A stretch of 64,000 nucleotides of DNA from DATLNF01 sp963765815 (GCA_963765815.1 CAVXXT010000008.1:558001-622000), one strand, 5' to 3'; counted from the stretch's first letter, positions 20,092 to 28,534 are shown. Made by a program: numbers and translations. Notes: generated from the sequence alone by a model not told the origin.

Positions 20092-20772
20092 CTAGTCGAG
20101 CACGCCGGCGAGCACGGCGATCGGGATCGAGATGTTGCCGACGGTGATCAGCACCGCCGCGAGCACGGAGAAGGCGCGCACCTGCCGGCTGAACCGGCCG
20201 CTGCCGCGGCCCAGTGTCTGGAACATGCTCCAGAGGCCGTGGAAGAGGTGCATGCCCAGCGCGAGGTTGGCGAGGACGTAGAAGAGGGCGACGTACCAGA
20301 CCTCGAAGCCGCTGATCACGTTGTGGTAGACGTCGCCGTGGACGTAGTCGGGGTGCACGTCGCCGGTCGTCAGGTGCAGCAGGTGGTAGATCACGAACAG
20401 CAGGATGATCACGCCGCCCCAGCGCATCGTCCGCGAGGCGTACGACGACGTCGTCGGCTTGTGCACGACGTAGCTGACCGGTCGGGCCGCCCGGCTGGTC
20501 CTGGTCAGCGACACGGCTGACGCGATGTGGCCGAGGACCGCGGCGAGCAGCCCGGCCCGCATCACCCAGAGGAACTGCTCGTGCGCGAAGAACGGCTTGC
20601 CGAAGTCGCGCAGGCCCTCGGCGTAGGAGTTGAAGTGCTCCTCGCCGGTGAAGATCTTCAGGTTGCCGATCATGTGCACGACGACGAAGCCGAACAGCGC
20701 CAGCCCGGTCAGCGCCATGACCGCCTTGCGGCCGATCGTCGAGCGGTAGGCGGTGAGGGCGACGGTCGCCAC
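20092..20772 (-). CDS. sdhC: Succinate dehydrogenase cytochrome b subunit
   Basis: Membrane anchor of complex II, binding haem and menaquinone. 226 residues with five hydrophobic segments; likely haem-ligand histidines lie in VVVHMIGNLKIF, GHIASAVSL, VIYHLLHLT and GMHLFHGLW. This is the single fused anchor type, so no SdhD is expected. I chose the GTG at 20772 because GGAGGG sits 5 nt upstream; a longer frame to 20853 would overlap the start of the divergent mutase gene. A possible minus-strand -10 box TAGGCT lies near 20821-20826. Confidence 0.93.
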   Translation of the reverse strand: MATVALTAYRSTIGRKAVMALTGLALFGFVVVHMIGNLKIFTGEEHFNSYAEGLRDFGKPFFAHEQFLWVMRAGLLAAVLGHIASAVSLTRTSRAARPVSYVVHKPTTSSYASRTMRWGGVIILLFVIYHLLHLTTGDVHPDYVHGDVYHNVISGFEVWYVALFYVLANLALGMHLFHGLWSMFQTLGRGSGRFSRQVRAFSVLAAVLITVGNISIPIAVLAGVLD

Positions 20773-20838
20773 GGGGTCCCTCCGGCTGCGCGTGATCTTC
20801 GCGGTGCTTGATCGAGGGCCGAGCCTATTACCCCCGTC

Positions 20839-20844
20839 TACGAT
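20839..20844 (+). promoter_or_regulatory. Candidate -10 element (TACGAT) of a leaderless mutase mRNA
   Basis: TACGAT ends 7 nt before the mutase ATG, placing the expected transcription start at or next to the start codon. No ribosome binding site is seen between them. Confidence 0.4.
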
Positions 20845-20851
20845 CGGCGGC

Positions 20852-22438
20852 ATGAGCGACGCGCGAGAGTCGGAGTCGGGCTTCCCGGTGCAGCCCGTCT
20901 ACCGCGCGGGGGACCTCGACGGCTGGGACCCCGGATCCCGGCTGGGTGAGCCGGGCGAGTTCCCGTACACCCGCGGCGTCTACCCGACGATGTACACCGG
21001 CAAGCCGTGGACCATGCGCCAGTACGCCGGCTTCGGCACCGCCGTGGAGTCCAACGCGCGCTACCACCAGCTGCTCTCGGCCGGGACGACCGGGCTGTCG
21101 GTCGCCTTCGACCTGCCGACCCAGATGGGCTTCGACTCCGACGACGTCGTCGCGTCCGGCGAGGTCGGCAAGGTCGGCGTGGCGATCGACTCGATCGACG
21201 ACATGCGGCTGCTCTTCGACCGCATCCCGCTCGACCAGGTCTCGACGTCCATGACGATCAACGCCCCGGCCGCGGTGCTGCTGCTGCTCTACCAGCTGGT
21301 CGCGGAGGAGCAGGGCGTCAGTGCTGCTGCCCTGAACGGCACCATCCAGAACGACGTGCTGAAGGAGTACATCGCCCGCGGGACCTACATCTACCCGCCG
21401 GCCGAGTCGCTGCGGCTGATCACCGACATCTTCAGCTACTGCCGGACGGAGATCCCGCGCTGGAACACCATCTCCATCTCCGGCTACCACATGGCCGAGG
21501 CCGGGGCGACGCCGGTGCAGGAGATCGCGTTCACCCTCGCGGACGGGATCGAGTACGTCCGCGCGGCGATCCGCAGCGGGCAGGACGTCGACGACTTCGC
21601 GCCGCGGCTGGCGTTCTTCTTCGTCGCGCGGACGACGCTGATCGAGGAGGTCGCGAAGTTCCGCGCCGCCCGACGGATCTGGGCGCCGGTGATGCGCGAC
21701 GAGTTCGGGGCGAAGAACCCCAAGTCGCACATGCTGCGCTTCCACACGCAGACGGCCGGCGTACAGCTCACCGCGCAGCAGCCCGAGGTCAACCTCATCC
21801 GGGTCGCGCTCCAGGCCCTCGGCGCGGTGCTCGGCGGGACGCAGAGCCTGCACACCAACTCCTACGACGAGGCGATCGCCCTGCCGACGGTGAAGGCCGC
21901 GACCCTGGCGCTGCGCACCCAGCAGGTCATCGCCTACGAGACCGACGTCACCGCGACGGTCGACCCGTTCGCCGGGTCCTACGCCGTGGAGTCGCTCACC
22001 GATGAGATCGAGAGATCTGCCAGATTTCTCATGAACACAGTCGAGGAGATGGGCGGTGCGGTCGCCGCGATCGAGCAGGGCTTCCAGAAGAGCGAGATCG
22101 AGCAGTCGGCGTACGCCGTCTCGCTGGGCATCGACTCCGGCTCGCGGGTCGTCGTCGGCGTGAACAAGTGGGCGGCGGAGTCCGAGGAGGTCTACGAGCC
22201 CCTGCGGGTCAACCCGGCGATCGAGGCCGAGCAGCGGGAGCGGCTGCGGGTGCTCCGCGCCGAGCGCGACGGCGAGCTCGTGGCGAAGCTGCTCGACGAC
22301 ATCCGGGCGGCCGCGTCAGGCACCGCCAACGTGCTCTACCCGCTGAAGGAGGCGCTGCGGGCGCGGGCCACGGTCGGCGAGGTCTGCCACGCGCTGCGCG
22401 ACGTCTGGGGCACCTACCGCCCCCACGACAGCTTCTGA
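20852..22438 (+). CDS. B12-dependent acyl-CoA mutase large (catalytic) subunit, methylmalonyl-CoA mutase-like
   Basis: Carbon-skeleton rearrangement of an acyl-CoA. 528 residues form the TIM-barrel catalytic domain only; the B12-binding domain is absent and must come from a separate small subunit not in this window. Motifs: TMYTGKPWTMRQYAGFG, GLSVAFDLPTQMG, GTIQNDVLKEY, SISGYHMAEAGA and HTNSYDEAI. The Tyr in PTMYTG and the Arg in ESLRLITDIF match the substrate residues of methylmalonyl-CoA mutase rather than the isobutyryl-CoA type (from memory of the family), so methylmalonyl-CoA is the likelier substrate. Stand-alone large subunits are also annotated as IcmA. Confidence 0.87.
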   Translation: MSDARESESGFPVQPVYRAGDLDGWDPGSRLGEPGEFPYTRGVYPTMYTGKPWTMRQYAGFGTAVESNARYHQLLSAGTTGLSVAFDLPTQMGFDSDDVVASGEVGKVGVAIDSIDDMRLLFDRIPLDQVSTSMTINAPAAVLLLLYQLVAEEQGVSAAALNGTIQNDVLKEYIARGTYIYPPAESLRLITDIFSYCRTEIPRWNTISISGYHMAEAGATPVQEIAFTLADGIEYVRAAIRSGQDVDDFAPRLAFFFVARTTLIEEVAKFRAARRIWAPVMRDEFGAKNPKSHMLRFHTQTAGVQLTAQQPEVNLIRVALQALGAVLGGTQSLHTNSYDEAIALPTVKAATLALRTQQVIAYETDVTATVDPFAGSYAVESLTDEIERSARFLMNTVEEMGGAVAAIEQGFQKSEIEQSAYAVSLGIDSGSRVVVGVNKWAAESEEVYEPLRVNPAIEAEQRERLRVLRAERDGELVAKLLDDIRAAASGTANVLYPLKEALRARATVGEVCHALRDVWGTYRPHDSF

Positions 22439-22483
22439 CCGCGTCCGCCGAATCCGTCCGCCGCCGCAGGGCGGCCGCGGGGT

Positions 22484-22879
22484 TCACCCGGTGACGCGCC
22501 CCGAGCCGTGGAAGTGCCGCAGGCGCCAGGCGTCGTCCTGGCGCACCGCGACGCAGGTCAACCGGAAGTCATCACGACCGTCGACCGGCTGCCCGAGGTC
22601 GTCGTCGAACCCCACCGTGCCGACGACCGCGAACGCGACGACGTCCGACCCCTCCCACAGCGGTACCACCTGGCGCCACTCCCACCGCAGGGTTCCGGGT
22701 TGCGCGAGCACCCGCTCGAGGTAGGACCTGGTCTGCGTCCGATCGAGGTTCTCGGCCGCCCCGCCGAACAGGACGACGTCCTCGTCGAGGAGCTCCATCA
22801 CGGCGTTGAGGTCCTTGGCCGCGACGGCCTCCTGCAGGCCGCCGAGGACGGTGTCCGCGACCGACACTCCATGGCTCAC
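22484..22879 (-). CDS. SnoaL-like / nuclear transport factor 2-fold protein
   Basis: A 131-residue protein with the NTF2-like pattern: an N-terminal helix pair (GLQEAVAAKDLNAVMELLDE), then alternating strands ending in DDAWRLRHFHGSGRV. This matches SnoaL_3-type proteins. The family includes isomerases and hydrolases as well as non-enzymatic ligand binders, and the sequence does not decide which. It converges on the mutase gene, 45 nt apart, and lies downstream of the GGCT-like gene. Confidence 0.72.
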   Translation of the reverse strand: MSHGVSVADTVLGGLQEAVAAKDLNAVMELLDEDVVLFGGAAENLDRTQTRSYLERVLAQPGTLRWEWRQVVPLWEGSDVVAFAVVGTVGFDDDLGQPVDGRDDFRLTCVAVRQDDAWRLRHFHGSGRVTG

Positions 22880-22939
22880 AGGTCACTCCAATCGGTCGGG
22901 TGCCGGGGGTGTGGCGCGGTCGGGCCGGCCGGCGTACGG

Positions 22940-23380
22940 CTAGCAGCACGGACGGCGGCGCAGCTCGCTGACGTAGTCGTCGGGGGCGCCGGCCTTCTCG
23001 GCGGCGTCGGACATCTTGCCGAGGTAGCGCGCTGAGGGCAGGCCGCCCTCGTAGTCGTTGAGGACGTAGGTCCAGGCCAGCACCTCGCCGTCGAGGGTCT
23101 GCACCCGCAGCCGGATCTTCGAGTAGACGCCCATGTCGGCGCCGTCCCACTCGTCGAGGCGGTGCTCGTCCTCGGGCGCGACGTCGTACAGCATCACGAA
23201 GACGGAGTGCAGCGGGTCCTCGACCACTGTCGCGAGCGCGCCCTCCCAGCCGAGGTCCTCGCCGCCGAAGGTGAGTCGCCAGCCCTCGATCCAGCCCGTG
23301 TCCACGGCTGGACTGTGCGGGCAGCGGAACTTCATCTGCGCCGTGTCCATGTTGGACCCGTAGGCTGCATAGAGCGGCAT
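22940..23380 (-). CDS. Gamma-glutamylcyclotransferase-like family protein
   Basis: A 146-residue protein beginning MPLYAAYGSNMD, the YGSN substrate loop of the GGCT/AIG2 cyclotransferase fold; it continues with GWRLTFGGEDLGWEGALATV and ends RRRPCC. I chose this ATG because homology begins there and a minus-strand -10 box TAGTCT (23388-23393) lies 7 nt upstream, a leaderless arrangement. Family members release 5-oxoproline from gamma-glutamyl amines; the substrate here is unknown. Confidence 0.8.
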   Translation of the reverse strand: MPLYAAYGSNMDTAQMKFRCPHSPAVDTGWIEGWRLTFGGEDLGWEGALATVVEDPLHSVFVMLYDVAPEDEHRLDEWDGADMGVYSKIRLRVQTLDGEVLAWTYVLNDYEGGLPSARYLGKMSDAAEKAGAPDDYVSELRRRPCC

Positions 23381-23429
23381 GCGCCCAAGACTAGGGGTGG
23401 CGGCGCAGTGCAGGAAGGAGCCGGGCACC

Positions 23430-24863
23430 GTGGTGCGGGTCGTCATCGTGGGCGGTGGGCCGGCCGGCTACGAAGCGGCGCTCGTCGCGCGGCAGCTCGG
23501 CGCCGACGTGACGCTGGTCGACCGGGACGGGCTGGGCGGCGCCTGCGTCCTCACCGACTGCGTGCCGTCGAAGACCCTGATCGCGACCTCGGAGGCCATG
23601 ACGGCCATGGCGGGGGCGGGCGCGCTGGGGGTGCGGTTCCGCGACGCGGCCGGGGACCTGCCGGAGCGGTCGTCCGAGACGGGGGAGGCGACGCCGGACG
23701 CCGTGGCCGTCGACATCCCCACCGTCTTCGCCCGCGTCAAGGCGCTCGCGCTGGCGCAGAGCTTGGACATCGCCGCGCGATTCGCTCGCGAGGGCATCAC
23801 CGTCGTACAGGGCAGCGCGCGGTTCGTCACGCCGCACCGGATCGCCGTACGCCGGATGCACGCCGGCCCGGACGAGGAGGACCTGCTCGACGCCGACGTG
23901 GTCCTGGTCGCGACCGGGGCGCACCCGCGCGTCGTGCCGGGAGCCGAGCCGGACGGCGAGCGGATCCTCAACTGGCGCCAGGTCTACGACCTGCCGTCGC
24001 TGCCGTCGCGGCTCGTGGTGGTGGGCTCGGGTGTGACGGGAGCGGAGTTCGCCGGCGCGTTCCAGGCGCTCGGCTCGGCGGTGACGCTCGTGTCGTCGCG
24101 CGACCGGGTGCTGCCCGGCGAGGACCCGGACGCTGCACTGCTGCTGGAGGAGGTCTTCCAGCGTCGAGGCATGACGGTGCTCAAGGGCGCCCGGGCGTCG
24201 TCGGTGGAGCGGACCGCCGACGGGATCGTCGTCAAGCTCGACGACGGGTCATCCGTGGAGGGGTCGCATGCGCTGATGACCGTCGGCTCGGTGCCGTCGA
24301 CGTCAGGACTGGGGCTCGAGGACGTGGGCATCGCGCTCGACGACCGCGGCTACATCACCGTCGACAAGGTGTCGCGGACGACGGCGCAGGGCGTGTACGC
24401 CGCCGGCGACTGCACCGGTGTGCTGATGCTGGCCTCGGTGGCGGCGATGCAGGGCCGGATCGCGATGTGGCACGCGCTCGGCGAGGCGGTCGCGCCGATC
24501 CGGCTGGAGTCGGTCGCGGCGACCGTCTTCACCGACCCGGAGATCGCCACGGTCGGCGTATCGGAGGACGACATCACCTCCGGTCGTGTCTACGGCTTGG
24601 TCCGCAAGCTGCCACTGGCCACCAACGCGCGCGCGAAGATGCAGGGCATCTCCGACGGCTTCGTGAAGGTCTTCTGCCGGCCGGAGAGCGGGAAGGTGCT
24701 CGGCGGTGTCGTCGTCGCGCCGCGCGCGTCGGAGCTGATCCTGCCTCTGTCGCTCGCGGTCCAGAACGGCCTGACCGTCGACCAGGTCGCCCACTCGTTC
24801 GCGATCTACCCGAGCCTGTCCGGCTCCATCACCGAGGCCGCCCGCCAGCTCCACCAGTCCTGA
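23430..24863 (+). CDS. lpdA: NAD(P)H-quinone reductase of the flavoprotein disulfide reductase family (LpdA-like)
   Basis: 477 residues; GTG start 9 nt after AAGGAG. FAD loop VVIVGGGPAGYEAALVA, then GGACVLTDCVPSK with both redox cysteines (CxxxxC), an NAD(P)-binding loop VVVGSGVTGAEFAGAF, the second FAD motif YAAGDCTGVLML and a dimer domain ending AIYPSLSGSITEAARQL. The catalytic HxHPTxxE of true lipoamide dehydrogenase is replaced by AIYPSLSGS, as in mycobacterial LpdA (Rv3303c), which reduces quinones rather than lipoamide. That supports a quinone reductase role. It is not an E3 component judged by this residue. Confidence 0.85.
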   Translation: MVRVVIVGGGPAGYEAALVARQLGADVTLVDRDGLGGACVLTDCVPSKTLIATSEAMTAMAGAGALGVRFRDAAGDLPERSSETGEATPDAVAVDIPTVFARVKALALAQSLDIAARFAREGITVVQGSARFVTPHRIAVRRMHAGPDEEDLLDADVVLVATGAHPRVVPGAEPDGERILNWRQVYDLPSLPSRLVVVGSGVTGAEFAGAFQALGSAVTLVSSRDRVLPGEDPDAALLLEEVFQRRGMTVLKGARASSVERTADGIVVKLDDGSSVEGSHALMTVGSVPSTSGLGLEDVGIALDDRGYITVDKVSRTTAQGVYAAGDCTGVLMLASVAAMQGRIAMWHALGEAVAPIRLESVAATVFTDPEIATVGVSEDDITSGRVYGLVRKLPLATNARAKMQGISDGFVKVFCRPESGKVLGGVVVAPRASELILPLSLAVQNGLTVDQVAHSFAIYPSLSGSITEAARQLHQS

Positions 24864-24877
24864 CTCACCTCCCCCCG

Positions 24878-24942
24878 ATCCGGGGAGCGTTTCAGTCACT
24901 GCAATCCGGTCCGGACCGCACTCCAGTCACTGAAACGCTCCC
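24878..24942 (+). repeat. Hairpin repeat, copy 1 of an inverted pair flanking a DUF559 gene
   Basis: The 42 nt at 24878-24919 are identical to the reverse complement of 25954-25995, and similarity continues to 24942. Each copy folds on itself: GGGAGCGTTTCAGT (24883-24896) pairs perfectly with 24929-24942, around a 12-bp palindrome CGGTCCGGACCG. It lies 15 nt after lpdA and could also terminate it. Confidence 0.8.
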
Positions 24943-24957
24943 GGGATGGGGGACGGG

Positions 24958-25853
24958 TCAAGCGGCCAGGGCGAGCGCGCGGCGCACCTGCGCCGCCACC
25001 CACGCGGGCCGCTGCCGGATGTCCTGCCAGGTGAACCGCAGGACGACGTAGCCGAGCGCCCGCAGCGCCGCGTCGTTGACCAGGTCGGCCTGCCGGATCG
25101 ACTCGTCCAGCCGGTGCTGCGCGCCGTCGACCTCGACGAGGACGCGTGCCTGCCGGTACGCCGCGTCGACGCGGCGGCGCCGACCGTCCGGCAGCGTGAT
25201 CCAACCTGACGTTCGGCGGGCGGGAGCCGATGACCGATCTCGACGGCGAGGTAGTAGTCCATCTCCGGAGGGGACTCGCAGCCCGCTTCCACCAGGTCGC
25301 ACGCCCGGTCCAGCTCCCGCACGTCGGGGATCCTGCGCATCGTCGAGCGTCTGACCCGGACTGCCGCCGCGGTAGTCGGTCCGTCGACGAGTGCCGCGCA
25401 GACGACGGCTCGCCGGTCGTCGAGGGTGCTGAGGTCGACCCATGCGCCGATGAGCGCAGTCGCGGGATGCACGAGCGGGATGCCGTCGACGACAGCGATC
25501 TCCACCGGGGCGCTCGTGCGGTGCAGCCGGACGTCGTAGCCGTCGATCGATCGCTGCGCGTCGGGACGCAGGACGTGCACGCGGTCCGGGTAGGGGATGC
25601 GGCAGCCGTGCAGCGCGAGCGCGTACTCGCAGCTGACGGCTCCGCGCGGGTGCAGTCGAGCCACCCCGCGCGCCAGCGCGACCTCGGTGGGCTCGTCGAG
25701 GGGCGGCGCTGCGTAGACGCCGCGAGAGAGCCGGATCAACCGGCCCTGCCGCACGAGCCGGCGGATGTCGGCGTCATCGAAGCCGGCGTGCAGGAGGTCG
25801 GCGGTCGTGAGGACCTGGCGCCAGCGCGCGGCGAGGCGCTCGAAGGATTCCAT
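24958..25853 (-). pseudogene. AbiEi-like/DUF559 (Vsr-type nuclease-like) gene, frameshifted
   Basis: The N-terminal part (from the ATG at 25853) encodes a winged-helix AbiEi-antitoxin-like domain, FERLAARWRQVLTTADLL and RLIRLSRGVYAAPPL, and continues to about 25205. The rest is in another frame (to 24958) and encodes a DUF559 domain of the PD-(D/E)XK type: VDAAYRQARVLVEVDGAQHR and FTWQDIRQRPAWVA. One missing base near 25200-25212 would join them into about 298 residues (ERQV-WITLPDGRRRR). This is either a real pseudogene or a sequencing error. DUF559 proteins resemble very-short-patch repair nucleases; the function is undetermined. Inverted repeats flank the gene on both sides. Confidence 0.75.
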
Positions 25854-25930
25854 CGGTCGAGCATCGCCGCGTCGACGTACCTGGCGACCTCCGCTCAGGG
25901 GATCTGTGGACGAGCGCCCCCGCCGAACCT

Positions 25931-25995
25931 GGGAGCGATTCAGTGACGGAAACGCGGTCCGGACCGGATTGCAGTGACTGAAACGCTCCCCGGAT
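25931..25995 (-). repeat. Hairpin repeat, copy 2 of an inverted pair flanking a DUF559 gene
   Basis: Reverse-oriented copy of the element at 24878-24942: 42 nt identical (25954-25995), and the outer arm is similar with a few changes (GGGAGCGATTCAGT at 25931). It sits 13 nt beyond the stop of the carboxylase alpha gene, on that gene's 3' side, so it may double as its terminator. Confidence 0.8.
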
Positions 25996-26008
25996 TCGGG
26001 AGGGGGGG

Positions 26009-27766
26009 TTAGGCGGGGGTGGTGATGGTGCAGATCGCGGCGCCGCTGGTCACGACCTCGCCGACGGCGGCGGCGAGGCCCGAGACCACGCCGGCCTTGT
26101 GGGCGGTGATCGGCTGCTCCATCTTCATCGCCTCGAGGACGACGACCAGGTCGCCGGCCGCGACCGTCGCACCGTCGTCGACGGCGACCTTCACGATCGT
26201 GCCCTGCATCGGCGAGGTCAGCGTGTCGCCGCCGGCCTGGGCACCGGCGCGGGCGGACGACCGGCCGCGCGGCTTGGCCGCCGCCGAGGAGGCAGCGCCC
26301 GACGACGCGCCGAGCCCGGCCGGCAGGACCACCTCGAGCCGCCGGCCGCCGACCTCGACGACCACCCGCTCGCGCGGTGCGGGCTCGTCCGAGTCGACAC
26401 CCGAGCCCCCGGCGTACGCCGGGAGTTCGTTGGTGAACTCGGTCTCGATCCACCGGTTGTGCACGGAGAACGGCTCGGCGGTGAACGCGGGGTCGCGTAC
26501 GACGGCCCGGTGGAACGGCAGCAGCGTCGCCATCCCGTCGACCGCCATCTCGTCGAGCGCTCGCGCCGCGCGCTGCAGCGCCTCCGCCCGGGTCGCGCCC
26601 GTGACGATCAGCTTGGCCAGCAGGGAGTCGAACGCGCCGCCGATGACCGAGCCGGTCTCGACCCCGGAGTCGAGCCGCACGCCAGGGCCGGACGGCGCGA
26701 TGAAGGACGTCACCGTCCCCGGCGCGGGCAGGAAGCCGCGCCCCGGGTCCTCGCCGTTGATCCGGAACTCGAAGGCGTGCCCGCGCGCGACCGGGTCGGT
26801 GAAGGAGAGCTTCTCCCCGTACGCGATGCGGAACTGCTCGCGCACCAGGTCGATGCCGGTCGTCTCCTCGGTCACCGGGTGCTCGACCTGCAGCCGGGTG
26901 TTGACCTCGAGGAAGCTGATCAGCCCGTCCTGCCCGACGAGGAACTCGCAGGTGCCGGCGCCGACGTAGCCGGCCTCGCGGACGATGTCGCGACTGGCGC
27001 GGTAGAGCTGCTTGGTCTGCTCGGCGGTGAGGAACGGCGCCGGCGCCTCCTCGACCACCTTCTGGTAGCGCCGCTGCAGCGAGCAGTCGCGCGTCCCGAC
27101 GACGACGACGTTGCCGTGCGTGTCGGCGAGCACCTGGGTCTCGACGTGCCGCGGCTTGTCGAGGTAGCGCTCGACGAAGCACTCGCCGCGGCCGAAGGCG
27201 GCGACCGCCTCGCGTACGGCGGAGTCGTAGAGCTCCGGGATCTCCTCGAGCGTCCGCGCGATCTTCAGGCCTCGTCCGCCGCCGCCGAACGCGGCCTTGA
27301 TGGCGACCGGTACGCCGTACTCCTTCGCGAAGGCCACGACCTCCTCGACACCCGTCACCGGGTCGGGCGTGCCCGGCGCCATCGGCGCGCCGATCTTCAG
27401 CGCGATGTGCCGGGCGGTCGTCTTGTCGCCGAGGGCCGCGATCGCCTCGGGCGGCGGGCCGATCCAGGTGATGCCGGCGTCGATGACCGCCTGGGCGAAG
27501 TCGGCGTTCTCGGACAGGAAGCCGTAGCCGGGGTGCACCGCGTCGGCGCCAGAAGCGGCGACGGCGGCCAGCACCTTGTCGATGCGCAGGTAGGAGTCGC
27601 CCGGCGTCGTCCCGCCGAGCGCGAAGGCCTCGTCCGCGACCTTCACGTGCAGCGCGTCCAGGTCGGGCTCGGCGTACACCGCCACGCTGGCCAGCCCGTG
27701 GTCACGGCAGGCCCGCGCGACGCGGACGGCGATCTCACCGCGGTTGGCGATGAGCACCTTGCGCAT
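26009..27766 (-). CDS. Acyl-CoA carboxylase alpha chain (biotin carboxylase + BCCP)
   Basis: ATP-dependent carboxylation of the biotin arm, used with a beta chain to make malonyl- or methylmalonyl-CoA. 585 residues: biotin carboxylase domain from KVLIANRGEIAVRVAR through ATP-grasp (GGGGRGLKIA, RRYQKVVEEAPAP) to about residue 445; a low-complexity Ala/Ser/Arg linker (about 455-510); and a C-terminal biotinyl domain with LEAMKMEQPI, where Lys is biotinylated by BirA. It is the AccA3-like fused alpha chain of actinobacteria. The ATG was chosen at the start of homology; a minus-strand TAGACT box lies 48 nt upstream. Confidence 0.95.
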   Translation of the reverse strand: MRKVLIANRGEIAVRVARACRDHGLASVAVYAEPDLDALHVKVADEAFALGGTTPGDSYLRIDKVLAAVAASGADAVHPGYGFLSENADFAQAVIDAGITWIGPPPEAIAALGDKTTARHIALKIGAPMAPGTPDPVTGVEEVVAFAKEYGVPVAIKAAFGGGGRGLKIARTLEEIPELYDSAVREAVAAFGRGECFVERYLDKPRHVETQVLADTHGNVVVVGTRDCSLQRRYQKVVEEAPAPFLTAEQTKQLYRASRDIVREAGYVGAGTCEFLVGQDGLISFLEVNTRLQVEHPVTEETTGIDLVREQFRIAYGEKLSFTDPVARGHAFEFRINGEDPGRGFLPAPGTVTSFIAPSGPGVRLDSGVETGSVIGGAFDSLLAKLIVTGATRAEALQRAARALDEMAVDGMATLLPFHRAVVRDPAFTAEPFSVHNRWIETEFTNELPAYAGGSGVDSDEPAPRERVVVEVGGRRLEVVLPAGLGASSGAASSAAAKPRGRSSARAGAQAGGDTLTSPMQGTIVKVAVDDGATVAAGDLVVVLEAMKMEQPITAHKAGVVSGLAAAVGEVVTSGAAICTITTPA

Positions 27767-27813
27767 GTCGTCCTCCGGGTCCACGGCGCCGGCGTACGCC
27801 GACGGCGCAGCGA

Positions 27814-27819
27814 AGTCTA
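27814..27819 (-). promoter_or_regulatory. Candidate -10 element (TAGACT) for the carboxylase alpha gene
   Basis: Read on the minus strand the hexamer is TAGACT, identical to the boxes before citrate synthase and the UDP-glucuronate decarboxylase-like gene. It would give a leader of about 40 nt. The opposing cupredoxin -10 candidate lies 16 bp away. Confidence 0.35.
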
Positions 27820-27834
27820 GAGCGGGTCGTCCGA

Positions 27835-27840
27835 TACGCT
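27835..27840 (+). promoter_or_regulatory. Candidate -10 element (TACGCT) for the cupredoxin lipoprotein gene
   Basis: TACGCT lies 36 nt before the GTG start; TGAGGAG provides the ribosome binding site. It has the same hexamer as the birA box. Confidence 0.3.
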
Positions 27841-27876
27841 GCGCGGCAGTCCCCGACCCACCTGAGGAGCTCTCCC

Positions 27877-28325
27877 GTGCGTCGCGCCGCTCACCTCGCC
27901 GTCGCGTTGCTGCTGCCCGCGCTCGTCGCCGGCTGCGCCCCGGACAGCGACCCGGCGGCCGACTCGCTCGGCCGCGCGCTGGCGAAGCAGCCGACGCACG
28001 AGGCGGACGCCATCACTCTCGAGCAGGCGGTGGACGGCGCGCCGACGGTCGAGTTCTTCGCGCCGGTCGAGACCGAGTTCGAGGTGACCGGCCCGACGAC
28101 GCTCCCCGCCGGCGACGTCAACATCAGCTTCACCACCGAGGGCAACCACAACCTGTCCCTCGCCGGTCCCGGCGTGCCGGTGGCGCTCATCTGGGCGACC
28201 CCGCGGGTGAGCCGGAGAAGGACCTCGTGCACGCGGTGCGGCTCGTGGCCGGGACCTACACGTACTACTGCAGCGTCCAGGGCCACCGGGCCGCCGGCAT
28301 GGTCGGGACCCTGACCGTCAGCTAG
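27877..28325 (+). pseudogene. Cupredoxin-like (plastocyanin-type) lipoprotein gene, frameshifted
   Basis: The GTG start behind TGAGGAG encodes a lipoprotein signal with lipobox LVAGC (Cys19) and then a cupredoxin strand pattern including TTLPAGDVNISFTTEGNHN (a copper-ligand His). The frame is lost around 28187-28200. In the next frame the domain resumes: GEPEKDLVHAVRLVAGTY, then YYCSVQGHRAAGMVGTLTV with the Cys, His and Met of a type 1 copper site, ending at TAG 28323-28325. A one-base correction would restore about 148 residues. It is either a genuine frameshift or a sequence error. A membrane-tethered electron-transfer role is inferred from the fold. Its stop overlaps the stop of the convergent epsilon gene. 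Confidence 0.75.
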
Positions 28326-28530
28326 CGACCGGAGGCGCGCCAGGCGCCCGGTCCCGGCTTCGGCAGCGGGCGCCGTACGCCGTCCGCGCGCCCCGCCCAC
28401 CCGCTCATCGACGAAGCCGGCGGGACCTCGGCCGTCGCACCCCGGGCGAGCAGGATCGCCGTGACGGCCGCCAGCTCGGCGTCGGTCGGGTCACCGCGCA
28501 CGACCCGCAGCGCGGGTGTCGTCTCCTCGC

Positions 28531-28534
<4 letters not shown>
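28322..28534 (-). CDS. Acyl-CoA carboxylase epsilon subunit
   Basis: A 70-residue small subunit found only in actinobacterial acyl-CoA carboxylases, where it boosts or stabilises the alpha-beta complex. Visible: ALRVVRGDPTDAELAAVTAI near the N terminus and the C-terminal GWAGRADGVRRPLP. The GTG start overlaps the beta-chain stop by 4 nt (GTGA), so it is translationally coupled to that gene. The position directly after the beta gene is typical of the family. Confidence 0.88.

Noticed and set aside
20773..20853. Upstream start for sdhC at 20853.
   Set aside because: It overlaps the divergent mutase start; GGAGGG in front of GTG 20772 decides the start.
25854..27182. A long minus-strand frame continuing the DUF559 protein upstream for 443 residues.
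   Set aside because: It runs antisense-frame over the carboxylase alpha gene with the biased composition of a shadow. DUF559 homology starts near 25853.
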